A stretch of 64,000 nucleotides of DNA from Cryptomeria japonica. Its lineage: Eukaryota; Streptophyta; Pinopsida; Cupressales; Cupressaceae. The notes under the pieces were generated by a model. The model searched no databases. It was given only the letters and a program-made list of their open reading frames with translations, and was not told the DNA's origin. The number at the start of each line of letters is the position of its first letter. Within the stretch, counting starts at the first letter, position 1. Shown in pieces: positions 1-11,999 of the stretch. A program made the position numbers and the translations under genes. The stretch lies in NCBI RefSeq assembly GCF_030272615.1, contig NC_081408.1, positions 338,178,793 through 338,242,792 on the forward strand. The letters run 5' to 3'.

Positions 1-1078
1 CTATAAATATCTAATACATTGACTCTAACACACTAACTTTCTACCAAAACACAAAAAAAAAAGCTAAAATTTTAACAATTATCTCCATCTTATAAATAAA
101 CTTATATTAAAAAAATACATCTATTTCTATTTTCTTCCAAACATGTTTCATCATGTTTATTCGAAAAGAATCATATCACCCTAAAATCATCTAACTTTTG
201 TAGACCATTATACTTTTACCTTATTCTCAATTAAATAACTCATAATCTGAAGTCAGAGTTAAAAGAGTGTTGAAACGAGACCACTTAATTAACTAATTTC
301 ACTAATATATCAATGGTTATTTGAATCGCTAATGATTGGAGTGTATTCATATCTATTATCAATTCTAATTATAGAAATGTCATTACACTCTCCAATGAAT
401 TAGAATCCATTTTTTAAGTTTTCCCTGAAAGCTGCACTGTTTGCTACCAAGACTGTAATTGCTACTGTAGTTTGCAACTTATATTTATATCTTTATTACT
501 TCTCTTCATAGTACAAAATGATATTTTTTTACAAATGTATTATCTTACATTAATGATGTTTCTCCCAATGTGTAATTTTCCAATCCCAAATGGTTTCCTC
601 TTCCAATTTAAAATGTGACTTTCTACCTATACACAAGTATTTGTTTATGTAAATATGCATGCTACACTTTGGTTTATAATTGTGTAGCTTACGATTAAAT
701 TAGTGAATTTTTAGGAATGCATTTCATAGTTTACTACTGCCTTGTGGTCTTGGGAATGATCTTGTGGTGAAAAAACCAGCTGAGTTGCGAAAGATAATCT
801 AATACAGTTTAGTTTTAAGCCATAGAAAATTAGGGGACAAAGTTTTGAAGTAGCATGTTTGTGGACTGATGCGCTGTTTTTTATTGAAAAAAAAATCATA
901 TTTCAAACGCATAATATTGAACAGTAAAAGTTCAATTGAGGAAATGGATGAGAAGTGTAGATGCTGATTCCTTTAATGGTTTGTGATTAGTCCCATTATT
1001 TTAATAATTTGTGATCTGATTTTAAATGTTAATGCTTTGTTTGATATGGTAGGTATAAATGATGAAATTAGCCAATGA
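1..1078. repeat. Duplicated block A, copy 1
   Basis: AT-rich non-coding DNA that recurs, with small indels, at about 5831-6975: the same phrases appear in the same order, from 'aatatctaatacattgac' near the start to 'gctttgtttgatatggtagg' at the end. Each copy runs straight into an array of the ~53-bp satellite, so block plus array forms a repeated unit. No credible protein is encoded; the short open frames are chance. Confidence 0.85.
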
Positions 1079-3662
1079 AATAAGATGAATTCATCTGAGT
1101 TTCCAGAAATCCGAATTTTGGAATAAAATAAGAATATTTTTTTGATTTCAAAAAGTTAGAATTTCAATTTTCAAATGAAATAAGAGAATTTGGTTGATTT
1201 TTAATACGTCGTACTTCCAATTCTCACATTGAATAAGAGAAATTATCTGATTCTTCAAACACCAACTTCTAATTTTTGAATGAAATAAGAGAACTCATTT
1301 GATTTTTCAAATACCAAAGTTTTAATTGTTGAATGAAATAAGATAACTTGGTTGATTCTTCAAACACCAGACTTTCAATTCTTAAACAAAATAAGATAAC
1401 TCGCTTAATTCTTCAAATGTCAAACTTCCGATTCTCAAATGAATAAAAGAACTTGCTTGATTCTTCAAACAATATGCTTCCAATTTTCAAATGAAATAGA
1501 AAACTTGTCTAATTCTTCAAATACTAGACTTCCAATTGTTAAATGGAATAAGAGAACTTGTCGATTCTTCAAATGCTAGACTTCTAATTCTCGAATTAAA
1601 TAAGAGAACTTGTGTAATTTTTTAAACACCTGGCTTCCAATTCTCAAATAAAATAAGAGAACTTGCTTAGCTCTTCAAACACCAAACATCCAATTCTTGA
1701 ATGAAATAAGAGAACTCACTTATACTTGAAACACCAAACTTCAAATTCTTAAATGAAACGAGAGAAGTTGCTTGATTCTTCAAACACCAAAGTTAAATTC
1801 TTGAATGAAATTAGAGAATTTGTCTGTTCTTCACCAGATTTTCAATTCTCAAATGGATTATGAGAACTAGCTTAATTCTTCAAACCCAAAAGGAATAAGA
1901 GAGATCACTTTGTTCTTCAAACACTAAACTTCCAATTCTCAAATGTAATTAGGGGGCTCACCTGATTCTTCGAATAAAAAAACTTTCCTAATTCTTCAAA
2001 CATCATATTTCCACTTCTTGAATGAAATAACAAAACTTGCCTGATTTTTCAAACATCAAACTTCCAATTCTTAAATGAAGTAAGAGAAATCGCTTGATTC
2101 TTCAAACACTGGACTTCCAATTCTCAAATGGAAAAATAAAACTCATCCTATTCTTCAAACATTAGAATCCTAATTCTAAAATGAAACAAGAGAACTTGCC
2201 CGATTCTTCAAACATCAAACTTCCACTTCTTGAATGAAATTAGAGAACCCATCTGATTCTTCAAACAAGAAACTTCCAATTCTCAAATGAAATAAGGGAA
2301 CTCACTATAATATTCAAACTCACACTTCCACTTCTTGAATGAAATAAGAGAGCTCGTTTGATTCTTCAAACATCATACTTTTGATTCTCAAATAGAATAA
2401 GAGAGTTCACCTGATTTTTCAAACACCAGACTTCCAATTCTCAAATGAAATAAGAGAACTCAAAGATTTCACCCAATTCTTCAAACACTAGATTTCCAAT
2501 TCTTGAATTAAATAAGAGAACTCGTGTGATTGATTGTTCAAACACTAGAATCGCAATTCTCAAATGGAATAAGAGAAATCACTTGATTCTTAAAACATCA
2601 AACATCCAATTCTTGAATGAAAGAAGAGAAATCGCTTGATACTTCAAAAACCAAACTTTCAATTCTTGAATGAAATAAGGGAAGTTGCGTGATTCATTAA
2701 ATATCAAAGTTTAATTCTTGAATGAAATAAGAGAATTCACATGATTCTTCAAACAATGCCAGATTTTCAATTCTCAAATGGATTATGAGAACTAACCTAA
2801 TTCTTCAAACACTAGATCTCTAATTCTCAATTGGAATAAGACATCTCATCCTATTCTTCAAACACAAGACTTCTAATTCTCAAATGCAAGAGGAGAGCTC
2901 AACTAATTATTCAAACACTACACTTCAAATTCTTAAATGAAATAAGAGATTTCATCTGATTCTGATAGCACTAGACTTCAAATTTCAAATGGAATAAGAC
3001 AACTCACTTGATTATTCAAACATCACACATCCACTTCTTGAATGAAATGAAAAAACTTACCTAATTTTTCAAACAACAAACTTCCAATTCTCAAATGAAA
3101 TAAGAGAACTTTCCTGATTCTTCAAACAATGGATTTCTAATTCTTAAATGGAAAAGGACCACTCACTTGATTCTCTAAGCATCACACTTCTACTTCTTGA
3201 ATGAAACAAGAGAACTCATTTGATTCTTCAAACATTACACTTCCAATTCTAAAATGACATAAGAGAACTTTCATGATTCTTCAAAAATCAAAATTCCACT
3301 TCTTGAATGAAATAAGAGAACTCATCTAACTTTTCAAACACCACTCTTCCAATTCTCAAATGGAATAAGAGAACTTGCCCAATTCTTCAAACATCACACT
3401 TCCATTCCTTGAACTAAATAAACAAACTATCTAATTATTCAAATACCAAACTTCCAATTCTTAATAGAATAGGATAACTCGCTTCATTCTTCAAACACCA
3501 GACTTCTATTTTTCAAATAAAGTAAGAGAACTCACTTAATTTTTTCAAGCATGATTCTACAAACATTACACTTCCAATTCTTGAATGAAATAAAGATAAA
3601 TCACCTGATTCTTCAAACACCAAGACTACAAATTCTCAAATGGAATAAGAGAACTCACTTGA
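1079..3662. repeat. ~53-bp satellite array 1
   Basis: About 48 degenerate monomers of roughly 53 bp, built on the phrases 'gattcttcaaacaccagact', 'tccaattctcaaatg' and 'gaaataagagaactc'. Two monomer flavours are interspersed: one with 'ccaattctcaaatgg', the other with 'ccacttcttgaatgaa'. Divergence is high and spacing varies by a few bases, so the array is old. It continues directly from block A and fades out around 3660. No coding capacity. Confidence 0.92.
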
Positions 3663-3956
3663 TAATCTACCTTTATATCCAGTTCTTACTTTTAGTAAGA
3701 CATTCATTAATTTGAACATCCTAATTAATCTACCTTTATATCCAATTCTTTCTTATTTCATCTCCTATATATATTTTTATATGATTTGATTATCTTAGAA
3801 ATGCGAATTCATTAAATTATTCTCTTTTTATTTATTAAATTTAGTGATGACTTGCATGTCTTACATTTATATTAACCTATCTTCAATCTATCCCTTTTTT
3901 TTACATTTATATACCTTAATTTCAAACCCTCAAAATATTCTAACATGGTCAACAAT
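3663..3956. other. AT-rich spacer, no gene seen
   Basis: Contains a short internal direct repeat, 'aatctacctttatatcca', at about 3666 and 3728. Before the LINE inserted, this was continuous with 5588-5830. Nothing else recognised. Confidence 0.6.
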
Positions 3957-3970
3957 AACTACAATAGATT
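3957..3970. repeat. LINE target-site duplication, left
   Basis: The 14 bases aactacaatagatt recur exactly at 5574-5587, bracketing the LINE fragment. This is the expected footprint of target-primed reverse transcription. Confidence 0.88.
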
Positions 3971-5573
3971 GCCTGTTCTCGCCCATGGCTCTGCTTCTGC
4001 CTGTTGTTCCCGCCCGTTCTCCTGTAGCTCTTCACAATGGTAGCTCGACCTAGTCTGTTGCCGATGCTCCTACTGGTCCATCCTAGGAGACAGTGACGGC
4101 TGGGGGCCCTCACATTGACTCTGACCGGGTGTTGCAAGCTCCATCTACAAACTTACGTAGAGGGGGTGAAAGGGAGTTTATCCTCATTTCCTGTGCGGCC
4201 TCTGTTAATGTGAATTTGGACTCAGATTGGGAAATAGAGAATAATGTGAAGGTTTTTATAGAGCATGGTGTTATCTGTATATTCAAGGGTTTTTGTCCCA
4301 GCCTCTCGGAGCTGCATAAATGGATCTCTCATCACTGGGATCCACTTATTACTGATATTGTTCACATTTACCCTATGGCTAAAGGTTTCTTTGTTGCTAA
4401 ATTTGAGAATGCTAAGGATAAAAGAAAAATTATGTGTGAAAGTGTTTTCTATGAGAAAGATAAAATGCCACTGTTGGCCAAACCCTAGCATTTTGATTTT
4501 AACTCCCTTTCTGAGATGTTCCACAAATCCAGTTTGGGTTCAACTCGCTTATCTTCCTCTCCATTTGTGGGTTGATTCTCTCTTTGAAGAAATTGGTGAT
4601 GCTATTGCGAGTTTTACATCATGGTGGATAATAAATCCTTTGAGCTTTATCACACTAATTTTTCTCACATTCTGGTGGAGCTAGACGTGTCTAAGGGACT
4701 ACCAGCTGAGATTGTCATTAATTCCTCTTTTGGCAACTGGGTCCAAACTTTGGATTACGAAGGTATTTCTTTCAAGTGTCGTAAATGCTTTAAAACCAGC
4801 CATGCGGCTGGGAATTGTGGGCTTGAGAGGAAAAATATTGTGGCTTCATGGTGGTCGGGGGTCTCTTACCAGCATTACATGGTTAAGAAATCTTTGGACT
4901 CTTCTAATGAGTCGTTGGATGCTAGGGCTTCGACTTGGCTGGTTCGAACTCATTATTGGCAAAGTATGATTCTATGGTTGCCACTAAGGATGGCTTTGTG
5001 ATAAAAAATGCTAGGAAATGGGATGCTGATGTCTCTTCTGCTGAAAATGGTTTATTGTCTGTTACCTTGCCTGTTGCTTCACCGTGTGCTGATACATCTT
5101 TTTCCCCATCTGCTGAATCTGATCCTGTACCCACGTTGGTGGCTACTCCCTCTTCTGTTGTTGCTCCCGCGATGATTGCTACTCTCGTGATGGTTGTTGC
5201 TCCCTCTACTGTTGCTCCTTCTCCCATTCCAGATAGATCGGTGCTGGGCTCTTTGGATTGGTCTGCTACGACAAATAATGTTAAAGAGGGTTGGATAACT
5301 ATTAAGGGGAAGCATTGAAAGACATCCAAGCCCTCTTTTGATATGACTCTTCGCTCCCACAAGGCTAGTTGTAAATCTTGAGGGCCCTTGTAGTGGGTTG
5401 TTTGGGCTAGTTTTTCTAGCCCTGCCTTTGGTTGGGTTGTATGTTGTCTTTCATGGCAGAGTCTATTTTTTGGTTGTGGCTCTCTCCTCTTTGTTGAGCA
5501 GACAAGTTCTATCCCTTGTTTGATTTGTAAAGGGTTTCAGGTCCCTTCAAAACCCATTTTTCACTTAATCAAA
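3971..5573 (+). mobile_element. Short ORF1-only LINE (non-autonomous L1-type)
   Basis: A 1.6-kb element bracketed by a perfect 14-bp target-site duplication. It contains an ORF1-like coding region (DUF4283-type domain, then a CCHC knuckle) that leads directly into a ~255-bp 3' UTR ending 'cacttaatcaaaa'. There is no endonuclease or reverse transcriptase. The same terminal 12 bases end the full LINE at 40257-48238 (opposite strand), so the two share a 3' recognition sequence. A hairpin (stem AAGGG/CCCTT, 5530-5547) lies 26 nt from the end. Either ORF2 was deleted before retrotransposition or this is an ORF1-only family mobilised in trans. Confidence 0.85.
3985..5318 (+). pseudogene. LINE ORF1 protein remnant (DUF4283 + CCHC)
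   Basis: Decayed ORF1 RNA-binding protein. The best frame starts near 3985 (MALLLPVVPARSP) but has TAG stops near 4050 and 4084. From 4093 it reads well through a DUF4283-like region (IENNVKVFIEHGVICIF; SELHKWISHHWDPL). It then hits TAG at 4486 where the family usually has Trp, shifts frame around 4500-4620, and resumes with LVELDVSKGLPAEIVI and a complete knuckle, CRKCFKTSHAAGNC (CX2CX4HX4C), at about 4777-4818. Another frameshift near 4935 moves into a low-complexity Ser/Val/Pro/Ala tail ending at TGA 5316-5318. The family role is RNA binding in the LINE ribonucleoprotein. No functional product is expected. Confidence 0.8.
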
Positions 5574-5587
5574 AACTACAATAGATT
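5574..5587. repeat. LINE target-site duplication, right
   Basis: Identical to 3957-3970. Confidence 0.88.
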
Positions 5588-5830
5588 AATCCTCTCCATA
5601 CCAAAAAATATTGAGATCAATTTTGTGTCTTTCAACTATCTCAACCTATCATTTGAAAGATGAATGGATGCTAAAATTTATTCATAATGTGTTTATTATA
5701 TAATATATTTTTACTTATCATGAAATATATGTAACTACTATTTATTAGAATTAAAAATTGTAAAAAGAGATTAAACAAATAACAAGTTGAATTCAACATA
5801 CCAATTATTTATGATAGAAGAGAATCTCAC
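5588..5830. other. AT-rich spacer, no gene seen
   Basis: Pre-insertion continuation of 3663-3956; leads into the second copy of block A. No feature recognised. Confidence 0.6.
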
Positions 5831-6975
5831 ATATAAATATCTAATACATTGACTCTAACACACTAACTTTCTACAAAAAGCTAAAACTTTTACAACTATC
5901 TCCATCTTATAAATAAACTTATATCATTCTAGAAAAAATACACATTTATTTATATTTCCTTACAAACATGTTTCATCATATTTATTCCAAATAATCATAT
6001 GACCCTAAAAATCATCCAACTTGTGTACTTTACCTTATTCTCAATTAAATAACCCATAATCTTAAGTCAGAATTAAAGAGTGTTGAAACCAGTGACTTAA
6101 TTAACTAATTTTTGTAATATATCAAAATGGCCATTTGAATCACTAATGATTGGAATAGATTCATATTATTATCAATTTCATTGGTTCCAATTCTAATTAT
6201 AGAAATGTCATTACACTCTCCAATGAATTAGAATCCATTTTTTAAGTTTTTTCTAAAAGGGTGCACTCTTTCCTACCAAGACTGTAATTGCCACTGAAGT
6301 TTCCAACTTATATTTATAATCTGAGGAAATCTTTATTACTTGTCTTCATAATACACAAATGATATTTTTGTACAAATGTATTATCTTACATTAATGATGT
6401 TTCCCCCAATGTGTAATCTTCCACTCCCTAATGATTTCCTCTTTCAATTTTAAAGTCCACGATTTCTAAATGTGAATTTGTATTCATACACAAGTACTTG
6501 TTTATGTAAATATGCAATTCGTATGCATGCTACAGGTTGGTTTATATATTGTGTAGCTTACAATAAAATTTGTGAATTTTAAGGAATGTATTTCATAGTT
6601 TACTACTGGTTTGTGGTCTTGGGAGTATTCTAACCACGAACAAACAAGATACGATTTTTCTGCCATAAAACAAATGGATATGATCTTATACTGAAAAAAC
6701 CAGCTGACTTGCGAAAGATAATCTAATGCAGTTTGGTTTTAAGCCACAGGAAATTAGGAGACAAACTTTTGAAGTAGCATGTTTGTAGACTGATGCACTG
6801 TTTTTAATTGAAAAAAAAAATCATATTTCAAACGCATAATATTGAACTGTAAAAGTTCAGTTGAGGAAATGGATGAGAAAGTGTAGGTACTAATGCCTTT
6901 TATGGTTTGTGATTAGTCCCACTATTATAATAATATGTGATCTGATTTTAAATGTTAATGCTTTGTTTGATATGG
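5831..6975. repeat. Duplicated block A, copy 2
   Basis: Second copy of 1-1078 with scattered substitutions and several indels (for example a ~55-bp segment near 6640-6700 absent from copy 1). Order and orientation are the same. Visible divergence is roughly one change per 10-15 bases, so the duplication is not recent. No gene. Confidence 0.85.
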
Positions 6976-8895
6976 TAGGTATAAATAATTTCATCATTTA
7001 ATTGAATCTTAGTGAACAAAATAAGAAATTCATTTGATTTTTCAGAAATCATATTTTGAATTTTGGAATAAAATAAGAATATTTTGTTGATTTCATAAAT
7101 GTTAGAATTTCAATTTTCAAATGAAATAAAAAAATTTGGTTGATTTTTAGCACGTCTGATTTCTAATTTTCATATGAAATAAGAGAAATTGTCTAGTTCT
7201 AACACCAGATTTCTAATTCTTGAATAAAATAAGAGAACTCGTTTGACTTTTCAAATATCAAACTTTCGATTGTTGATTGAAATAAGAGAACTTGCTTGAT
7301 TCTTCAAACTTGCTTAATTCTTCAAATGTCAAACTTTTGATTCTCAAATGAATAAAAGAACTTGCTTGATTCTTCAAACATTATACTTCTAATTTTCAAA
7401 TGAAATAGAGAACTTGTATAATTCTTCAAATACTAGACTTCCAATCATTAAATGGAATAAGAGAACTTGCCGATTCTTCAAACACTAGACTTCTAATTCT
7501 CGAACTAAATAAGAGAACTTGTGTGATTGTTCAAACACTAGACTTCCAATTCTCAAATAAAATAAGTGAACTTGCTTGACTCTTCAAACATCAAACATCT
7601 AATTCTTGAATCAAATAAGAGAACTCACTTATACTTCAAACACCAAACTTCCAATTCTTAAATGAAATAAGAGAAGTTGCCTGATTCTTCAAACACCAAA
7701 GTTCAATTCTTGAATGAAATAAGAGAATTTGTCTGTTATTCAAACACCCGATTTTCAATTCTCAAATGGATTATGAGGACTCGCTTGATTCTTCAAACCC
7801 AAAATAAGACAACTCACTTTATTCTTCAACTACTTAACTTCCAATTCTCAAATGGAATTAGAGAGCTCACCTGATTCTTCAGACACCATACTTCAAATTT
7901 CAAATGGAATAAAGAACTTGCCTATTTCTTCAAACATCACATTTCCACTTCTTGAATGAAATAACAAAACTTGCCTGATTTTTCAAACATTAGACTTCCA
8001 ATTCTCAAATGAAATAAGAGGAATCATTTGATTTTTCAAACGCGGGACTTCCAATTCTCACCCGAAAAAAGATAAATCATTCAATACTTCCAATATTAAA
8101 ATTCTAATTCTAAAATGGAACAAGAGAACTTGCCTGATGCTTCAAACATCACACTTCCACTTTTTGAATGAAATAAGGGAACTCATCCGATTCTTCAAAT
8201 ACCAAACTTTCAATTCTCAAATGAAATAAGAGAACTCACTCAATTCCTCAAACATCACACTTCCACTTCTTGAATGAAATAAGAGAACTCGTCTGATTCT
8301 TCGAACATCACACTTCCACTTCTTGAATGAAATAAGAGAACCCATGTGATTCTTCAAACGCCAGACTTCCAATTCTCAAATGGAATAAGAGAGCTTATTC
8401 AATTCTTCAAACATCACACTTCCACTTGAATCAAATAAGAGAACTTGTCTAATTCTTCAAACTTCACACTTCCACTTCTTGAATGAAATAAGAGAGCTCG
8501 CCTGATTCTTCAAACATTATACTTCACAAATAGAATATAAGAGCTCATCTGATTTTTCATACAACAGACTTCCAATTCTCAAATAAAATAAGGGAACTCA
8601 TCTGATTCTTCAAACACCAGAATTTCAATTCTTGAATGAGATAAGAGAATGAGCCTGATTCTCTAAACTTGAGAGCTCATCTCATTTTTTCAAACAATAG
8701 ACTTCCAATTCTCAAATGAAATAAGGGAACTCACCTGATTCTTCAAACACCAGAATTTCAATTCTTGAATGAGATAAGAGAACCAACTTGATTCTCTAAA
8801 CACCAGACTTCCAATGCTCAAATGTTAAAAAACAAAAACAAACTCAAAAAAATAATCCTATTCTTCAAACACCAGACTTCCAATTCTTCTAATAT
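6976..8895. repeat. ~53-bp satellite array 2
   Basis: About 35 degenerate monomers of the same satellite as 1079-3662, with both monomer flavours (for example a run of 'cttccacttcttgaatgaaa' units at 8240-8480). The array stops abruptly in 'ccagacttccaattcttct' near 8895, where the AHL upstream region begins. Confidence 0.92.
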
Positions 8896-9185
8896 AAAAC
8901 TCAAAGTGACCGTATTCCAATATTCAACGAAGCCATCTCATCTCCAAAGCCACGAGATTCACTGTAACTAAGCACACAAAGAGCCCACTGTAACCGGCGG
9001 AGAGGAGATTCCATTGGAGTGAGAGAAAAATAGTTAAAAACCCTCCACAAAGCGGGATTCGTTGGCCTTTTACGAAGACCAGCACATACATTTTCGCAAA
9101 AGCCATGTTAACGTAACTTTCAAAACAGGTCCCTGCCTCCTCAAAGCAGACATATTAAACGATACTTTCCAATAACTCAGGCTTT

Positions 9186-9191
9186 CACGTG
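9186..9191 (+). promoter_or_regulatory. G-box CACGTG
   Basis: Palindromic CACGTG in the context tttCACGTGacgg, 240 bp upstream of the AHL start codon. This core is bound by plant bHLH (including PIF) and bZIP factors. Several AHL genes act in light-responsive growth, so it is plausible here but untested. Confidence 0.4.
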
Positions 9192-9259
9192 ACGGACAAT
9201 AAAACCCTCCCACCCCAAGCTCAAAACCAGGCCATTAGCATGAAACCCTCTCCTCCCTC

Positions 9260-9274
9260 TATTATAATAATATT
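9260..9274 (+). promoter_or_regulatory. Possible TATA-like element of AHL
   Basis: 'tattataataatatt' about 155 bp upstream of the ATG, the only A/T-only run in a locally GC-richer stretch. Not a perfect TATA consensus, so weakly supported. Confidence 0.25.
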
Positions 9275-9425
9275 CCATTTCCTCGCCCCATGCGCGAGCC
9301 ACATGCCCCACTTACCCATGCGCCTCCCAACCCACTTTTAATCTACTCTTAAACAAATACATAATCCACAATTTCATTAAATCACCCCCGCTTCCCTCAA
9401 CTCATTTCTCTGTAGGAATGCTTTC

Positions 9426-10214
9426 ATGGCGGCTATAGCAGCACAAGATGCAAGCTTAGGCGACAAAGAAAACAACCACAACAATAATAACGGCGCTCTG
9501 GTAAAGCTCAACAATGACGAAGACGAAAGAGGGGCTTTGATCCGCCGCCCTCGCGGCCGTCCTGCGGGATCAAAAAATAAGCCGAAGCCGCCAATAATTA
9601 TAACACGTGACAGTGCAAATGCTCTGCGCGCTCATGCAATGGAGATCGCAAATGGCTGCGATGTGGGCGAAAGTATTGCGACTTTTGCGCGGCGGCGGCA
9701 GCGCGGAGTTTGTGTTCTCAGCGGCACCGGGACGGTCACCAATGTGACCCTGCGCCAACCGGCGGCGCCCGGCGCCATTGTTACTCTTCATGGAAGGTTC
9801 GAGATCTTGTCGCTTACGGGAGCTTTTCTGCCGCCGCCGGCGCCACCAGGCGCTACTGGACTCACTATTTATCTCGCCGGCGGCCAGGGGCAGGTCGTCG
9901 GCGGGACTGTTGTCGGCGCGCTTATTGCCTCTGGACCGGTGGTTATCATGGCGGCTTCTTTTCTTAATGCGAGCTTTGATCGATTGCCTTTGGAGGAGGA
10001 AGAGGCGGCGCCGCTGTCTCAAGTGGCCGCGGGTTCGCAGGCGCAGCCTTTGCAGATGCAGAGTGGGGCCCATGGGGGGAGTCATCATACGCTCTCTGAG
10101 CATTCGAATATGGCGGCGCTTTTTAATGTTCCGCCTAATTTGCTTGGGAATGGGAATGGATTGCCGCCGCCTGATGTTTATGCTGGTTGGGCTCCTGGCC
10201 GCCCTCTTTATTGA
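9426..10214 (+). CDS. AHL: AT-hook motif nuclear-localized protein (AHL, intronless clade A)
   Basis: A 262-residue intact single-exon gene. Residues ~40-56 ([17 protein letters not shown]) are a type-I AT-hook with the RGRP core that enters the minor groove of AT-rich DNA. Residues ~60-195 form the PPC/DUF296 domain, with the clade signatures [30 protein letters not shown] and [15 protein letters not shown]. The C-terminal tail has an acidic run (PLEEEE), Gln/His-rich segments and a Pro/Gly tail. AHL proteins form trimers through PPC in the nucleus and repress or modulate transcription at AT-rich sites, affecting hypocotyl growth, flowering and organ development in angiosperms. Length, lack of introns and the single hook place it in clade A. 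The ATG at 9426 opens the frame and precedes the typical short low-complexity N-terminus. It is a GC-rich coding island in AT-rich DNA, with no disabling changes, so probably functional. Confidence 0.96.
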   Translation: MAAIAAQDASLGDKENNHNNNNGALVKLNNDEDERGALIRRPRGRPAGSKNKPKPPIIITRDSANALRAHAMEIANGCDVGESIATFARRRQRGVCVLSGTGTVTNVTLRQPAAPGAIVTLHGRFEILSLTGAFLPPPAPPGATGLTIYLAGGQGQVVGGTVVGALIASGPVVIMAASFLNASFDRLPLEEEEAAPLSQVAAGSQAQPLQMQSGAHGGSHHTLSEHSNMAALFNVPPNLLGNGNGLPPPDVYAGWAPGRPLY

Positions 10215-10355
10215 TTGATGGGGCTCATTTATAGGTAACCTCTTTGTTTCGGCTGGATTATTTTTAGCACCTATGTCGATTGAATTCTAACCCAGACGTA
10301 ACAGCTGGATTTCTTCGTGTTTTTCGTTTTTCTCCTTGTCATGTAATTTGTGTGA
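10215..10355 (+). other. AHL 3' flank
   Basis: AT-rich stretch just after the stop codon, expected to include the 3' UTR. No certain poly(A) signal was identified before the tandem repeats begin. Confidence 0.4.
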
Positions 10356-11100
10356 TTTGTTGCAATTATAGAAATGCTGAACAATATTCAAACAAACAAG
10401 GAATTTGTGTTGTTCAGATTGATTTTTTTTAAAAGCATTTTTTATTTGGTAGAAACATAAGATACGTTTTAGTTTTAGATTTTTTTTCATGTTGCAATTA
10501 TAGAAATGCTGATATTCAAACAACGAATTTAGTGTTGTTCAGATTGTTTGCTCTTATTTTTGTCTTGCAGAAATCATATGAGTTTTTTTCTAAATGTAAA
10601 TGGGTTTGTGTTGTTCAGATCGTTTGTTCTTATTTTTGTCTTGCAGAAATCACAAAATACACTTTAGTTATTACAAATTTTTTTTTTATGTAAATATGTT
10701 TTTGTTGTTCAAATTGTTTGTTCTTATTTTTGTTTTGCAGAAATCACAAAATACACTTTAGTCATTACAAATTTTTTTATGTAAATGATTTTTCTTCTAA
10801 TCAAAATAATGTAATTATAGAAATGACAAGGAATTTGTGTTGTTCTAATTGTTTTTTAAAATTTTTGTCTTGCAGAAATCGTAAGATAAACTTCAATAAA
10901 CTTTAGTGGGTAGATTTTTATCTAAAATTTATTTATTTAAATGAGATTATTTTTCTTTAATTTGAAATAATTATAGAAATGACAATATTCAAAGGGGAGT
11001 TTGTGTTGTTCAGACTGTTTTTTTGCATTTTTGTCTTGCAGAAATCACAAGAGACACTTCAGCCAGTTGATATTTTTAAAATAATTATTTATTTAGATGA
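10356..11100. repeat. Irregular tandem repeat with 'tgttgttcagattg' core
   Basis: Six degenerate units (cores at about 10408, 10532, 10610, 10700, 10829, 10994; spacing 78-165 bp). Each carries 'gtgttgttcagattgtttg' followed by 'tttttgtcttgcagaaatca' and often preceded by 'aattatagaaatg'. The 'tcttgcag' string resembles a splice acceptor but recurs as part of the repeat, with no flanking coding sequence. Lies 140 bp after the AHL stop. Confidence 0.8.
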
Positions 11101-11284
11101 CATTTTTTTATATTGAAATAATGTCATTTTAATATTTTTTTTTGGTAGAAATAGATAATCAGTAAGTTGTGAAATAAATAAAATCAGTTAATAGTATTAT
11201 CATCAGTCTAATACAATTTATAAGAGAATGGGGTAAGAAGAAACAATATCCAAAATCATCATACAAATCAGAAATCATATTACA

Positions 11285-11965
11285 AAATTGTTATCTTAAA
11301 TTCTGAACTTTAACATACATTGTAAGTGTTTGGAACATGAGATATTTTTTCATTTAAATTCTAAATTTTAGCATACATTGAAAGTGTTTGGAACATGAGA
11401 TATTTTTTTCATGGAATTAGTTGTCTTAAATTCTAAACTTTAACATACATTGTAAGTATTTGGAACATGATATATTTTTTGTTCATGGAATTACCTGTCT
11501 TAAATTCTGACTTTTAACATACATTGTAAGTATTTGGAACATGATATATATTTTGTTCATGGAATTAGCTGTCTTAAATTCTGAACTTTAACATACATTG
11601 TATGTGTGTGGAACATGATTTTTTTTTCACCCAATTAGCTGTTTTAAATTCTGAACTTCAACATACATTGTAAGTGTTTGGAACACGAGACATTTTTTTC
11701 ATGGAATTTGCTATCTTAAATTTTGAACTTTAACATACATTGTAAGTGTTTGGAACACTAGATATCTTTTCGATGAAATTAGTTGTCTTAAATTCTGAAC
11801 TTTAACATACATTTTGTGTGTTTGGAATACAACATACATTTTGTGTGTTTGGAATGCAAGATATTTTTTTCATGGAATAAAATATCTTAAATAATGAACT
11901 TTAACATACATTGTAAGTGATTGGAACATGAGATATCTTTTTCATGGAATTAGATGTCTTAAATT
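11285..11965. repeat. ~65-75-bp tandem repeat array
   Basis: About ten units built on 'aactttaacatacattgtaa' plus 'gtgtttggaacatgagat', separated by T-runs and 'catggaattagctgtcttaa'. Period varies around 63-78 bp. Distinct from the neighbouring arrays. No coding capacity. Confidence 0.88.
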
Positions 11966-11999
11966 CTGACCATATATTTTTTTTCATGAAATTATAGCA

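Larger units (their letters stand above)
8896..9425 (+). promoter_or_regulatory. AHL upstream region / putative promoter
   Basis: The 530 bp between the satellite array and the AHL start is less AT-rich than its surroundings and not repeated elsewhere in the window. It contains a G-box (9186-9191), a possible TATA-like stretch (9260-9274) and a pyrimidine-rich leader just before the ATG. 'ctctgtag' at about 9409-9416 could be a 5'-UTR splice acceptor, but no donor is obvious. That this is the promoter is inferred from position. Confidence 0.5.

Noticed and set aside
1079-8895. Possible CRISPR-like array because of regularly spaced repeats
   Set aside because: Repeats are contiguous degenerate ~53-bp monomers without unique spacers, in a plant nuclear context; this is satellite DNA.
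9570-10218. Overlapping open frames in other frames and strand across the AHL gene
   Set aside because: Shadows caused by the GC-rich AHL coding sequence; Arg-rich with no family features.
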